Below the pieces are notes generated by a model. The model saw nothing but the letters and a program-made list of their open reading frames with translations, was not told the DNA's origin and searched no databases. A DNA stretch of 64,000 nucleotides, from contig OZ038388.1 in NCBI GenBank assembly GCA_964036045.1, positions 34,130,295 to 34,194,294 on the forward strand, in the 5' to 3' direction. The DNA is from Eutreptiella sp. 'Long Island Sound 2002' (lineage: Eukaryota > Euglenozoa > Euglenophyceae > Eutreptiales > Eutreptiaceae). Position 1 is the first letter of the stretch. The number at the start of each line of letters is the position of its first letter. This document shows, one piece after another, positions 44,339-55,085 of this stretch. The position numbers and the translations under genes are program-made.

Positions 44339-45847
44339 CTAGGTGCTTCCACCTAACCGCACACACACAGAGAGGGTAGGGCAAAGGGGAGGGCGGTCTG
44401 AAAAAGTGGCACTGCGTGCCTGGAGCAGGTGTATGTCGGAGCACCAGGTCGGGGTGTATCCTTCCGGTTGTAATTCAGCTGGGATCACCTGGTCGGTGTA
44501 GTTGCAGCCGTCCCACACTGCGTTTTGAAAAAGCCAGTGCAGCAGTTTGTCAACTGTGGTTGTCTGGGGGCAGGGCTGCTGGTGGCCTATCGCGTACACC
44601 GCGCGCATAGTGTTCTCCGCCCTCCATGGGGATGCCGAGTACACACGGCGCACTGTCTTGTGCATTGCGCGCATCACAGCCATGCGCTTGTAATCGCAGG
44701 CGCGTGCTACCTGGACCCAGGACAACGCAGACAGTATCTGCGCACTCCAACTCTCAAGCCAGGGCTGTGCACTCGTGAGGCTGCTCGTGAAAATGCAGCT
44801 GAGATATTCTGGTGCTGCCCGGCTGGGCGTCATCAGCGGTTTTCCGAACCGCAGATCCCAGTCTGGTTTCAGCGCTGAGGGGTGGGTTGTGCTCAGTCGT
44901 GCCCCCGCCCCAACGGTCATGCTGATACCCAGGGCCTGAGCTGTCTGGGTCAGGCAGTTACCCACACAGCAATCATCCCCCCCGTCGGTGCATGGGCATA
45001 GTACTTCAAGGTCCCAGACACTGGACAGGGTTTCCGTGACTGTCTGGATGATACTGGTATGGACCCCTGGCCTGTGGTTCGAGGCGAACAAAATATTGTC
45101 ACGAAACTGACAGAGGCTGAACCATAGGGGGCCACGCTGCTTGTAAATGTATCCCTCGTCGGAAATATTGAGCTCCCCCCAATTGCGCAGTTTCTTCCCT
45201 GCCCTCTTTACTTGCCACAGCGTGTGGAGGTCGGCGCTCTGGGCATAGAAGGGGCCGCCCATCGGGATACTGCCCTCCCTTTTCCAGAGGGTGCCTACAG
45301 CCTGTAACATGTTATTTTCAGTGAGCTCAAATTTCAGGAGGCGTGACAGCAGGTCATGGGTGATACACCAAAACCGTGTGTTCGTGGCTTGCCCGGCGCG
45401 GTCCAATTTTGCACTCTCTTTACTGACGGACCATTGTAGGTTGACCTGGCGCCAGCGACGCTTTTTGTATATCCAGTTGGACGCTTCCTTGAATGATCTC
45501 AGGACGGCGCGCGGGTTTATGTTATCGAACTGTTTCTTACAGTCCATTTCAGTCGGGGACAGGGCACCATTCTGAGCAATGAAGCGGAACCACCCCGCCA
45601 CCTGTTTTATGTCGGCACATCGAAAATTGTGCGTGATTTCCGTCTGTAGCAACCGTAGCATGCAGGTGAACGAGCGGGCAGCCAAACGGAGCTGCTGTCC
45701 GTTAAGAACGGGCGCCGGGGATGCAGAAATACCCCTGAAAACCCATTTTCCGGTGCGGAGGGATTTTGCTTTGGCAAGGACGTAGAGGATGCACAGCCTG
45801 CCTTTTGGGTTGCGCTGGAGGCTCATATCCTTCACCACTCTAGCTAT
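44339..45847 (-). CDS. Penelope-like element, C-terminal part: reverse transcriptase
   Basis: It continues in frame from the preceding part, one codon after its TAG. Residues are numbered from the GTG at 45838, giving 499 codons. Early block: PKGRLCILYVLAKAK and WVFRGISASPAP. Motif A: EMDCKKQFDNI with catalytic Asp99 and the Phe five residues later. Motif B: GSIPMGGPFYAQSADLH (189-205). Motif C: CQFRDNILFAS (243-253), in which the usual second Asp is Asn. A thumb-like region follows with conserved Trp residues. It has no frameshift, unlike the other retroelement relics in this window. The product would copy element RNA from a nicked target. The frame ends with TAG at 44341-44339, with TGA seven codons further. 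Confidence 0.85.
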   Translation of the reverse strand: MARVVKDMSLQRNPKGRLCILYVLAKAKSLRTGKWVFRGISASPAPVLNGQQLRLAARSFTCMLRLLQTEITHNFRCADIKQVAGWFRFIAQNGALSPTEMDCKKQFDNINPRAVLRSFKEASNWIYKKRRWRQVNLQWSVSKESAKLDRAGQATNTRFWCITHDLLSRLLKFELTENNMLQAVGTLWKREGSIPMGGPFYAQSADLHTLWQVKRAGKKLRNWGELNISDEGYIYKQRGPLWFSLCQFRDNILFASNHRPGVHTSIIQTVTETLSSVWDLEVLCPCTDGGDDCCVGNCLTQTAQALGISMTVGAGARLSTTHPSALKPDWDLRFGKPLMTPSRAAPEYLSCIFTSSLTSAQPWLESWSAQILSALSWVQVARACDYKRMAVMRAMHKTVRRVYSASPWRAENTMRAVYAIGHQQPCPQTTTVDKLLHWLFQNAVWDGCNYTDQVIPAELQPEGYTPTWCSDIHLLQARSATFSDRPPLCPTLSVCVRLGGST

Positions 45848-47041
45848 CTAGGTGTTCCACTGGTCCACAGTGCAGCCTGCAAGGGTGAATTTCTCTTTAC
45901 GCATGAACTCTTCCACTTGATCCCAGAGCCAGGCCGCGCAAAACCCCCACATTTCCCCTGCCCCCTTGTCCACGATGCGCACATGCTGTGATCGCGACAA
46001 AAACTTGGACAGGCGGCCCAGCTGGGCCAGTAAGTTACCAGATTCGGGGAACAGAGACATGGGGAGCAGGGTGTCAAGAGAGGGCACTGCAGTCTGTAGG
46101 TGCTCGCAGAAATCTGTGATTCTTGAAACGGCCTGTGCTCGTGCTCGTCTGCCTGGGACAGGCACAGGGTCGTTGGGACGTAAATTCTCGTGGCCCCCCA
46201 CCGCGAAAATTGCAGGCAGTAGCGCTGCATGCCCGTCGATGTGCCGGACTTTGCCAAATTCAGGAGCCCTGGCAGAAAACTCGTGGCACCTGCAGGGGGG
46301 TCTTTCCATCTGGCGTGTTTGGCGCATGGCATGTGTTTGGAATAGTGATTTCACTGTATGGGGGTTGGAACGCACAATCCTGACACTGTGTTTCAGGGCC
46401 TGGCGTTCGTACGCTTTCAGTGGGGACGCGTGTAGGATCTTCCGTACAATGTTTGTGATGACGGTTTTTTGCAGTTTTGTGAGGTTGGGGACCACAATGG
46501 TTCCGCACAAGTGGAAGGGCAGGGCGAGTTGTTGGGCTGTGTCCCGTAGGAACACCTGTAGCGCTTTTACGCGTGGTGTGTCCCTTTCCCGTTTTGCCTG
46601 TCTTAGCTCCTGTAGCACGTGAAGCACTGTGCTTGTAATGTATGCACGTTTTGTATTGGATGTGTCATTTTCTGATATCCCTGGTGGTAGGTCATTGACC
46701 GCCCAGTGTTTCAGGTCCGACCACCAGTTTCTCTCAGCCAATCCTGCCTGGAAAAGAGACTCACAGTATTGCACGGGGATGGTGACCCAGTCGGACAAAT
46801 GGGTTGTGAGGAGCAGCTTGTGGAAGGTGGCACAGTCCGCTGCTGCGCGTGCATCGGTGTGGTGCTTAAGTAATCGCTGGACAGGGCTCTGTCCTGTCCG
46901 TCCCACGTACACAGCACCAGTGCGGAGGTTTACACATACACACACACGCGCGCGCGCGCACAAAGAAGAGGGAGGGAGAGAGAGAGACCTGTATTTGCCT
47001 GGCTGCCAAAAAATTCGCCGAAAACAAGTTCCTGGTTGCAA
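45848..47041 (-). CDS. Penelope-like element, N-terminal part: GIY-YIG endonuclease, zinc motif, DKG
   Basis: 397 codons. GIY-YIG: GAVYVGRT (42-49), then Arg56, His60-61, Glu103 in LAERNWW and Asn116 in VNDLPPG. These are the expected catalytic and structural residues of a single-strand nicking domain that would prime target-site reverse transcription. A CRC...HIDGH pattern (Cys250, Cys252, His267, His271) matches the Cys/His motif of N-terminal GIY-YIG elements. VRIVDKGAG (DKG at 358-360) is the motif that precedes the RT core in Penelope-like proteins. The first 35 residues are low complexity, encoded by the dinucleotide tract, so the true start may be elsewhere. The frame ends at TAG (45850-45848), and the next codons continue in the same frame into the RT part. 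Confidence 0.85.
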   Translation of the reverse strand: MQPGTCFRRIFWQPGKYRSLSLPPSSLCARARVCVCVNLRTGAVYVGRTGQSPVQRLLKHHTDARAAADCATFHKLLLTTHLSDWVTIPVQYCESLFQAGLAERNWWSDLKHWAVNDLPPGISENDTSNTKRAYITSTVLHVLQELRQAKRERDTPRVKALQVFLRDTAQQLALPFHLCGTIVVPNLTKLQKTVITNIVRKILHASPLKAYERQALKHSVRIVRSNPHTVKSLFQTHAMRQTRQMERPPCRCHEFSARAPEFGKVRHIDGHAALLPAIFAVGGHENLRPNDPVPVPGRRARAQAVSRITDFCEHLQTAVPSLDTLLPMSLFPESGNLLAQLGRLSKFLSRSQHVRIVDKGAGEMWGFCAAWLWDQVEEFMRKEKFTLAGCTVDQWNT

Positions 47042-47456
47042 CTGATCAAACCAGAGCGCCTAAAGACGGACATCAGAAACGGAAACAAGAGACCTCTATG
47101 TTGGGCCTGCAGTCATTGCAGGGTTTCCATGAAGCATGGAATAGGGCCAGTGCAAAAGTTGTGTTATTGGTGTGACGTGCAACACAATCTAGCTCGCATG
47201 AAGCAACAGACGTTCATGTCAATTTGTCAATATGAGAGGCACTGTAGGGCGTCTGGAAAGGGAGGGGAAGGGTGTGTAAAATGCTGCCAGTCCAATGAAG
47301 GGCAAGGGAGCAATGCTCGCGTGAACGAAAGGCAAAAGGGGGTTGAGAACGAATTAATGCAGGGGGGGGGGATAAAACCCCCTCAACCAAAACCACCTGT
47401 TGAATCAGCAACGAAACAGGTGAGAAAGCAAAACCTTGCCTTTTTTGGTCTAGGAA

Positions 47457-48085
47457 GTGGCACCCAGCTGGTGTGAACATACAGGAAACTTGAGAAAATG
47501 TAGCGAAACACAACTGCCTCAGTTGCTGTTCATGCACACAGTGGGGCTCCTGGCCTTTGCATTGAAGCAGCAGCTCTTTGTTAGCACTCACTGCACAGAG
47601 CTTACTGCTGGCACAGCTTTTGCACTGGGAAACCAGTTGTACACTGACCTCTCAAGGGTGGCGCTGAAGGAGTGGCAAAATGGCAAAGGTGTGTGTGGAG
47701 GGGGTCAAGTGGTTCATTCCCATTTCCTAGTGGACAAAAGCCTTCACTAGACCACACACAACACCGCATGCTCGCTAAGAGCATGTGTCGTTCAGAGCTG
47801 CGACGCCAGCGCCAGCATGCTTCACACGCAGTCTTTCTCAACACTGCGAAGGGCTATTTGTCTTTGATGTTCAATTGGTGTGTCGGCCCTTTCAAGCCTT
47901 TATGTTTCGTGCTCTTTCCAATAGCTTTTCGAAAGTTTTCTGAGCGCCACCATCTTTCCTTAGGTGCGTGCAGGAGGTGCCATAAAAGCTCGGTACATAC
48001 TTCCGGTGTATGCACTGCTTCGGAGTTTCAGGAGGAAAGTGTCTGAATTGTTTGCCCACAGATGGTGGGGGAATGTGTTTTTGAA
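47457..48085 (+). CDS. Probable spliced gene segment, three putative exons, unrecognised
   Basis: Exon-like frames on the plus strand: (1) up to about 47687, TELTAGTAFALGNQLYTDLS and VALKEWQNGK; (2) after the acceptor-like TTTCCTAG near 47731, in another frame, HTQHRMLAKSMCRSELRRQR then VFLNTAKGYLSLMFNWCVGP; (3) after CTTTCCTTAG near 47963, GGAIKARYILPVYALLRSFR, FRRKVSELFAHRWW and NVFLK, ending at a GTGAGA donor near 48081. Acceptors have good pyrimidine tracts. Donors for the first two junctions are less clear. The TAG in frame after exon 1 is avoided if the intron is removed. No domain recognised. The basic, Trp-containing text could be a transposase or a structural protein. Confidence 0.35.
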
Positions 48086-48517
48086 GGTGAGAGTAGGACA
48101 GTTTCCGCTGCTCACAGGCGCTGCCTTGGCCCCTTGGCGTCCCTCTCATGCCACTGAATTTGCATTCCACGCTTGCACAACTGCACAAATACCAATGCAT
48201 GTTTGCACTGGAAGCAATTACGCCCCCAGGGTAGTGCCAAGGAGTCCAAAGCAAGGGGCAACCTTGACTGAGCGATGGTGGCCTGGAAGCAGCAAATAGT
48301 ACATCTCCTCTAGAGCCATCGGGTTTCGCAAAGTTTTGGGGAACAGGAGCTTCACATTGCTGAAAACAAGAAGAAATTAGCAGGCGGTTTGGCAACAGCC
48401 ACCATGCAACCACAGGTCCAACCACCTGTTGGGGCACAAAAGACAACAATCATCTAGTGCGGAGAACTGTCTGTTGGCTTCCTGGGCTGTTCCAGTCTGC
48501 CTGTGCCACTGATGTGA

Positions 48518-48928
48518 TCAATGTGGCTGCTGAGTCGCTGCTGCGAAAATATCACTAAATGGCCCTGAAATGCCTACACAGCTGTGTGCCAGTCTTGCCG
48601 GATAAACAAATACATTTAACGCATTTGGATTCTGGCGATTCTTAGTGACTGGTTTCGGCAAGCAATCAAGAAATTCCGCGGTGTACCATTCCAGATACCA
48701 GCAAGGGACACCTCCGCACTGAATGGGGCAGAAAATGGACAGAAAATAGCGTCGCAGCAAATGCTGGCAGCAAAATGACACGATGCAGACGCACCTTAAA
48801 TCTATATGCTGCTGAATCAGAGCAAGCATCAGGTAGATAGTCACTGCATATTCAGTGCCATGGCATAAATTGTGGAACTGAACAATGCATGTGTGTGGGG
48901 CAGTCAGTGCACCATGTGTTGAATGCAA
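48518..48928 (-). CDS. Hypothetical ORF, 136 codons
   Basis: ATG at 48928, TGA at 48518 on the minus strand. Hydrophobic and Cys-rich in the middle (LLRRYFLSIFCPIQCGG), then LPKPVTKNRQNPNALNVFV and VGISGPFSDIFAAATQQ. Unrecognised, and no introns or neighbours support it. Confidence 0.3.
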   Translation of the reverse strand: MHSTHGALTAPHTCIVQFHNLCHGTEYAVTIYLMLALIQQHIDLRCVCIVSFCCQHLLRRYFLSIFCPIQCGGVPCWYLEWYTAEFLDCLPKPVTKNRQNPNALNVFVYPARLAHSCVGISGPFSDIFAAATQQPH

Positions 48929-48929
48929 G

Positions 48930-51900
48930 ACACAGCTCCAGCTTCCATTTGAACAGAACTGAAATGCTACCGCGCCAGTCGGGTTCTGATCCCCGGCCGA
49001 AATGGTGTGCAGATCGCCACTGGCGAGAGCCCAGCCTGAACACCTTCTCCCAGAACCCGCAGCAGCAGAATCAATCGACAGTCCTAAAATTCAGGACATC
49101 ATTGGTGATGTTATTTGTGTCATACGGCGCCGGTCCTTGCTGCCTGATGGTGTGCAAATTGTGGGAGCTGCCTGACAATTCTCAAATTTCAAAGCTTCGT
49201 AGTAATTGGTAATGGTGGGTTGGTCCCCATGTGGAAGAGGGGGCTGCACAGGGAAGGATGTGAGGGGAGTGCTCCTTCCAACCAGGATAAGACTTAATGG
49301 CTGGACAGGACATGAAGGTGTTGCACCCCAAATGCTGACCGCAAAAGTAGTGCTCGGGGGAAGGTAGCACTGGATATGGGGCAAAACGTCAATCATCTCG
49401 ATTACTCGTAAGCAGAATCTGACCGTAATAATGAACAGACTTGCCGTGACGCTCCGGCATGCCGGGGGCTGCTGACTGCTGAATGTGGTCTCAAACTCTG
49501 CCAGAGGTCTCCTGATGCTGGTGCTGTGGATTGTCTAAAAATCTAAAAATTCTAAAAATAGATGCCAGGGGCTTTCCAGGACTTTCGGAATAAGAAGACC
49601 ACCACTTCTTCCCCTGTAGCAGCCAGCCCCCATGCACTTAAAAGGGTGATGCTGCACCACAATGGGTCGTGATGGGTGATCCAATGGGGGGCAGACGTGG
49701 CTGGGGCCTGTTTCTGACAGCCTGCAGCAGAAGCAATTGGGACATATCCCCCAATTTCAGGTAGAGTTTTGAAACACATCAGCCGACCAGGGTAATCGCC
49801 TTTCTCCCAAAAGCATTTGTAGGATGGGATGCACTACATGACACTGTGGAGGTAGTGGATGCCCATGGAGCGATCCGACCTGAAACAAACGTTGGTTGCA
49901 TCATGCGCAGTCTTCGTGCGGTGGCGGATTGCACTTTGTATCCAGGCGAAGGCATCTATCTGGCGTGAACAACCCAGCGACTGCATTTTTGTGCGAAGAG
50001 GCAGGTGTTGGTGTGGGTGTGGAGGTCTGTGCTGGGTAAGGTAACCCAGCAGTGCTGGTCCAAACTACTCGACCTTGGGGGGTATTGGGTGGTTGTTTCC
50101 GTGTTTTTTGACAGACAAACACTGGACAAGGCATCAAAATGAGTCGGTACTGCCCGCCAGGAGCTGGCAAATTTTACACTTGTATGTATTGCTGTCTGCA
50201 TGGAGATGGAGGGGGGGGGGGTGGGCAGGGGGCAGCATGGACATGAGGAAATGGTCCATATTGGCACATGGCCAATTCAGCCTTTTCCCCATTGCCCTGG
50301 CCTCTGGCATACCACAGGGGTTGGGGCCAACACGATTGGCTCCTCAATCCAATGTCGGCATGTCAAATTCGACGCTGTATGCCATGCATTCTGCACTGCT
50401 CTTGCCAGTGCACCCGTCTTGTCAATGAGCTCAACTGGATCTCTGATAAGCATGCAACAGAATGCTTATTGGAATGCACTTGCTTTTGTCGAGAAATGTG
50501 CTTGATATATCACAACACATGTCTTTTGCCAGCGGTTGCAGGGACACAAGAGGACTCTGGGCACAGCGCATGCAGAACCATTGTTATTGGGGTGACTTTA
50601 CTAGAACCAACATTGAACCCACCCCACCACTCAAAAGCCTATCATGCACAGGCTAAAACATACAGTTGAACACAGCGCAGTGCAGCACTGCGGTCCACAG
50701 TAGTTGTTCAACATAGCCATCTGGCATTGTCTATGTCTCTTTTCCTTGTCCGTGGACACAGAGTGAAGACATGCCTGATCGACTGGACCAACGCTGGTAT
50801 TGACCTGGCTCACCCTCTCAAAGCTGATGCTGACACTGCTGGGGCTTATCTTTCCGAAGTTCCACAGGCTTGTCCCAACTTTCATATTTCAAGTGAGGCT
50901 CCTTACATATTCCGTACCAAGCATTGGTGCCCTTTGGTGTTGACGCTCTTGCTTACAGGGGTGTTGTTGTACGTGCACGGTGCGCGCACACCCAGTGCGG
51001 CACTTGATGTTTCTGGAGATTTGTCTGGTGCTCTCAAAATCTGGATGACTGTTGATTTCTGGTGGGTTCTGAGTGGTTGCTATTAATTCTTGGACTGGTA
51101 TGGATTGGTATGGAAGGCTTCTTACCCACAGCCACAAGCTCTGTATGGAAATCAAGGATGGGGCTACCAAGCCAGTTCCATACTTGGGATGCAAATGAAA
51201 CTGCACTCGATTCCTTTGGCACCTGCTGGGGGATTGGGACTGATGAGATGGTAAAACATGGGTACCAGGGCAGCCCTGGACAGAAAAACCGTTTGTGTGA
51301 TATGGCCAGGGAGTGGCACAACAACATGCATACGTAGTGCCCATGTAAACCAACATGAAAATTTGCAATACACGCACAGTGCATGCAACACCCTCACAGT
51401 CTTTGCATTCCCAGTGGCTACCCTCACTTGCACTCCGAGCCCATGAAGAACGGTGAGCTGAACTTCCTAATAAATATACTCTTCCTAATAAACACACTCT
51501 TGTAGTATGAACGGATTGCCATTCAAAAGGTTGTCGTACCAAAATAGACTTCCAGTAATGCACATTGCGCATGGCATGCATGTCCCCCCAAAAACACAAC
51601 ACCAGCAAATACTTCCATACAATAACCTTGCAAGCGATCCCGCTGGGTTCCAGTACTGGCAAACAATCCGCCATTTGATCCAATCTCTTGTGGGTTCAAT
51701 ACAAGAAAAAAAGCTGTGTGCAACAATGATTGAGTGCTGCAACACTGAAGCTGACGGCACACACACAGGTGCACGTGTGCACGTGCATGAGCAATGGATT
51801 TAAGACCAGATGCCACAGGAGGCAGGAGTCATGCAGTCCCCGAAACAGAACCGCCCGCACACACAAACATGTGCGCGTGCGCACAAAATACACGTGCGCG

Positions 51901-51950
51901 CACACACGAATGCTGACACCCAGCACACACACACGCGCACGCACTTATGC
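48930..51950. other. No firm gene
   Basis: Several 60-130-codon frames. The best, on the plus strand at 50754-51090 (CLIDWTNAGIDLAHPLKADA) and 51062-51337 (MGLPSQFHTWDANETALDSF), may be exons of one gene. The 264-codon minus frame over 50889-51683 is Cys/Ser/His-rich and reads as their shadow. G12 lies at 50210-50221. Confidence 0.3.
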
Positions 51951-51951
51951 A

Positions 51952-52102
<151 letters not shown>

Positions 52103-52254
52103 AAACGTGCAGGATGATGGACAACTGTTCACAACTTGAACCGTGGTATTAAGTTGCTGCGATATAGGCCCCTCCTTATAACTTCAGAAACCCACCATTG
52201 CACCTTCTAACTTACACCAGACCGTTACTTGCAATAGCCCAGCAGGCCCTACAT

Positions 52255-52598
52255 TTATCCACCACTGCCTGTTGTCACTTGACATCTCCACGCCTGCGGA
52301 TGTCCCACTTCCATGATGCCGAATGGTGTTTCACCAGGAAATTCGGGATGTACAAAAAAATTGACATTGAATGACTGTACTGTGGTACTGTCCCTTGTAT
52401 TTCTGACTGGATCTGGGTGGGTGGCAGAAATGCACGGCTTACCATCTTTGACAAAATAATCCTGCACCCATACGGAAATTGTTGGTCCAATGCAGGGTAT
52501 GGATAGTGATAGGATACATGCCTGTTGCACTCTGTCAGGAGTTGAAGGACCGGGTCCATCTTCGTGACGGATACATTTTGCATGTCGTAGAAGGCCAT
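52255..52598 (-). CDS. Possible exon(s), unrecognised
   Basis: Minus strand: MAFYDMQNVSVTKMDPVLQL in one frame (from 52598), then VWVQDYFVKDGKPCISATHP, NFFVHPEFPGETPFGIMEVG and a TAA at 52255 in another. Each looks like folded protein. A frame change near 52480 would be a splice or frameshift point. No domain recognised. Confidence 0.33.
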
Positions 52599-52599
52599 A

Positions 52600-54370
52600 T
52601 TAATAATGCGGCCTATTCAACAGTACAAGGCAGAAGCTTTGCTGTGAAACGCATGACTTGGTAAACATCACATATCTGATGCCTAGTTCATCTGTGCTTC
52701 ACCATTTTCCGCATGTTTTTCAGTCTCACTCCCGTCTAGATATTGGTGACCGCAAAAAGGAAAACAATGGGCAAGCACAAATGATGGAAGCAGGGAGGAA
52801 AGGGGATGGGTATGTTGTAGGCAAATTACTGTGGATCTGCTGGGTGCTATTTTTTTTGCATGTATCATCTGACCAAGACACCTCCATGGGTTTTGACCTA
52901 CGTGCACAAAAAAAAAACAGCAGCTGTGGCGTGCCTGGGAGCCGCAGATTGGCGTCCGATTCTATGTCTAGATTTGAGGGCACTTTCCGATGCAAAACGG
53001 CATGGCATGTAATGCATGTGCAGGGCAGACATTTGGTGACACATCAAATTGAAGATCCGCCTTCCTCATCGGCAAGTGTTCAGAGGAAAGAGAAACAAGG
53101 AGAATGAAGGGGAAATGAAACCTGATCGAGAACAATGGTCCATTGCTAGCGGGTCACCTTGTTGATCTTGCAGGGCAAACAAAGGTGACTCAATGATGGT
53201 GTCTGGTGTGGTGCCCCCCCCTGTACCAAAAACCAAATCATCCTTTCGAAGGAGGCCAACTGATGTCTCAAGCGGAGAACTCAAATACTCGGAAATTCGG
53301 AATTACGGCCACAAGCAACAGAAACTTCTTTCAACCCCACAAACTACCCAGCTAGAACAGTTTGCATTGCACTTGCCCAACATTCCAACATCACGCCCCA
53401 AAGTGGTATAGATTGCATGGCAAGTAACTAGTGTACAGGTGGTGTAGTGTTTGGTGCAATGAGGAGTTCAGGGCTGTTGAGTGTTGTTAGTGGGCAGCCC
53501 AAGGATGCAATCAGAAATCAAACACCTTTGCATTGCTTGACCTCCAGCCTTGACAGAATTGATAGTGTGTAAATATTAATGCATCTAGCGTTGATATTGC
53601 ATGCAAAAAATAAACGATATTACGTCTACTGTGGCTGTCTAGGGCAATGTGCAAATCCGCATCGAACTTTGAGTCCCAAATTCAATTTGATGTGATTGAC
53701 TTCCATTCAATCTGGCAGTAGCCCTTTCTGGTCTACTACATACCTGCCCCCCTGCAGCCCCACACAACCTAACCAAAAAAGCCACAAGCCTTCAACCCTG
53801 CAGAACCCACAACAACGGACCCTAAACAAGCCTGCACAGCCCAAAATTTGCACGAAATCGCCGCTCCACCCCTTGTGCAAAAGCAAAAAAAATGAGACGC
53901 GGTCTGCTAATTGTAGACACTGCCGGCATGTCGTGGACAATTTTTTTTTCAGTGGTGAGGCACCGAGCGCAGGAGGGCAGGGGCGGGGGCTGGGGAGGTT
54001 GGGGGTGGGGTGGGGCAGGGGAGGTGCATGTGAGGGGGGGGGGGGGGGGGGGCAACTTTAGACTTTGTTATCCCACGGCCCTCCAAACTTCATTGTTTCT
54101 AGTTTCCTCCTGCATCAACGTTTTGTTGCAGCTGGTGCATGGGCAAGGGGGCATTGGTGCCAGAGTACTGAGTTGTAGGAGTTTCATAATAGAGTGTTGT
54201 GAAGTGTTGGTTGGGGTTGTGCACATGTAATTGTGGTTCTTGGGGGTAAAGGGGCATTCTTCAGCATCCTGATTCCAGATGTTCCACGAGGATGTTGTTG
54301 GAATTTTTTTTTTTTTAATCTGAACACACGCATTTTTAGTCCCAGGAAAGGGGATTCTGCACTCAAGTGG
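52600..54370. other. No firm gene
   Basis: Around 53066-53411 both strands are open and look partly coding, so neither is called. 53950-54056 is G-rich with a terminal run of about 20 G. Confidence 0.3.
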
Positions 54371-54371
54371 A

Positions 54372-54707
54372 GTGTCATCTTTGGCTTTTGATGAAATTGA
54401 ACGTGAGTGCTACATGTGTTCTTCCAGCGTCATCAGTGCCAAATGCCTCATACCCAACCGAAAAGTGTGCATCCAAGGGCGATGGTTCCCCCGTTGCATG
54501 GAAGTCATGCGAGCTCTACTGAGATGCCCTATATGCCCAGTGCAACGAGCGTTACCGCTTAGTCGTTTGGGTTCCATAGAAGGGTTTGAGGGACTCATGA
54601 GGTCAAATCCAAATACGTCCAGCAATATGACTTCTTCAAGATGTGTTGGACCACAAATCTGTGGCGACAGAAGAAAACAAGCCAAGGCTACAGATGCGTT
54701 GCGTTAG
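54372..54707 (+). CDS. Possible Cys-rich exon
   Basis: The plus frame includes FDEIERECYMCSSSVISAKC and CMEVMRALLRCPICPVQRAL, giving CxxC pairs that could bind zinc, then a Ser/Asn-rich tail and TAG. The frame stays open 16 codons beyond that TAG to a TGA. No named family. Confidence 0.27.
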   Translation: MSSLAFDEIERECYMCSSSVISAKCLIPNRKVCIQGRWFPRCMEVMRALLRCPICPVQRALPLSRLGSIEGFEGLMRSNPNTSSNMTSSRCVGPQICGDRRKQAKATDALR

Positions 54708-54821
54708 CTGCCTCTCTCGAATCTCCCTAACACAATATGGTCCACTTTTTGCTGAGTCTGACCCCCCATAGCATTCATTTATGTGCTGTGGTTGCCCCAC
54801 AGTTTTAACAACCCTTAGGTT

Positions 54822-55085
54822 GTTTTATCAGGTTTTGGATCAGGTCTTGGATCAGGTTTTTTGGATCAGGTTTTTCATCATTTTTGTTATCAGGTTTTGG
54901 ATCATTTTTTTATCAGGTTTTGGATCAGGTCTTGGATCACGTTTTTTATCAGGTTTTTTATCAGGTTTTTTATCAGGTTTTTTATCAGGTTTTTAATCAG
55001 GTTTTTTATCAGTTTACGGATCAGGTCTTGGATCACGTTTTGGATCAGGTTTTTTATGAGGTTTTTTATCAGGTTTTGGATCCTA
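54822..55085. repeat. 12-bp minisatellite, ATCAGGTTTTTT unit
   Basis: In the core (54948-55010) ATCAGG recurs every 12 bases; flanking units are GGATCAGGTTTT and variants. Because the period is a multiple of three and contains no plus-strand stop, all three plus frames stay open as tetrapeptide repeats (IRFF, YQVF, LSGF). I read this as repeat, not gene. Confidence 0.92.

Larger units (their letters stand above)
44318..47041 (-). mobile_element. Penelope-like retroelement with N-terminal GIY-YIG domain
   Basis: One minus-strand frame of 900 codons encodes GIY-YIG nuclease, a CxC...HxxxH motif, a DKG motif and a reverse transcriptase, in that order, interrupted by one TAG. Canonical Penelope elements carry the nuclease after the RT; a branch with the nuclease first is known from green algae, protists and invertebrates, and this copy fits that order. 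Element ends are not defined: no terminal repeats or target duplication could be placed by eye. If the terminal TAG at 44341-44339 is read through, the frame ends seven codons later in TGA (44320-44318). A CA/CG dinucleotide tract (46934-46960) encodes part of the N-terminus. Confidence 0.85.

Noticed and set aside
50889-51683. 264-codon minus-strand ORF
   Set aside because: Rich in Cys, Ser, His and Trp with no domain. The opposite strand has shorter but more protein-like frames, and neither could be established.
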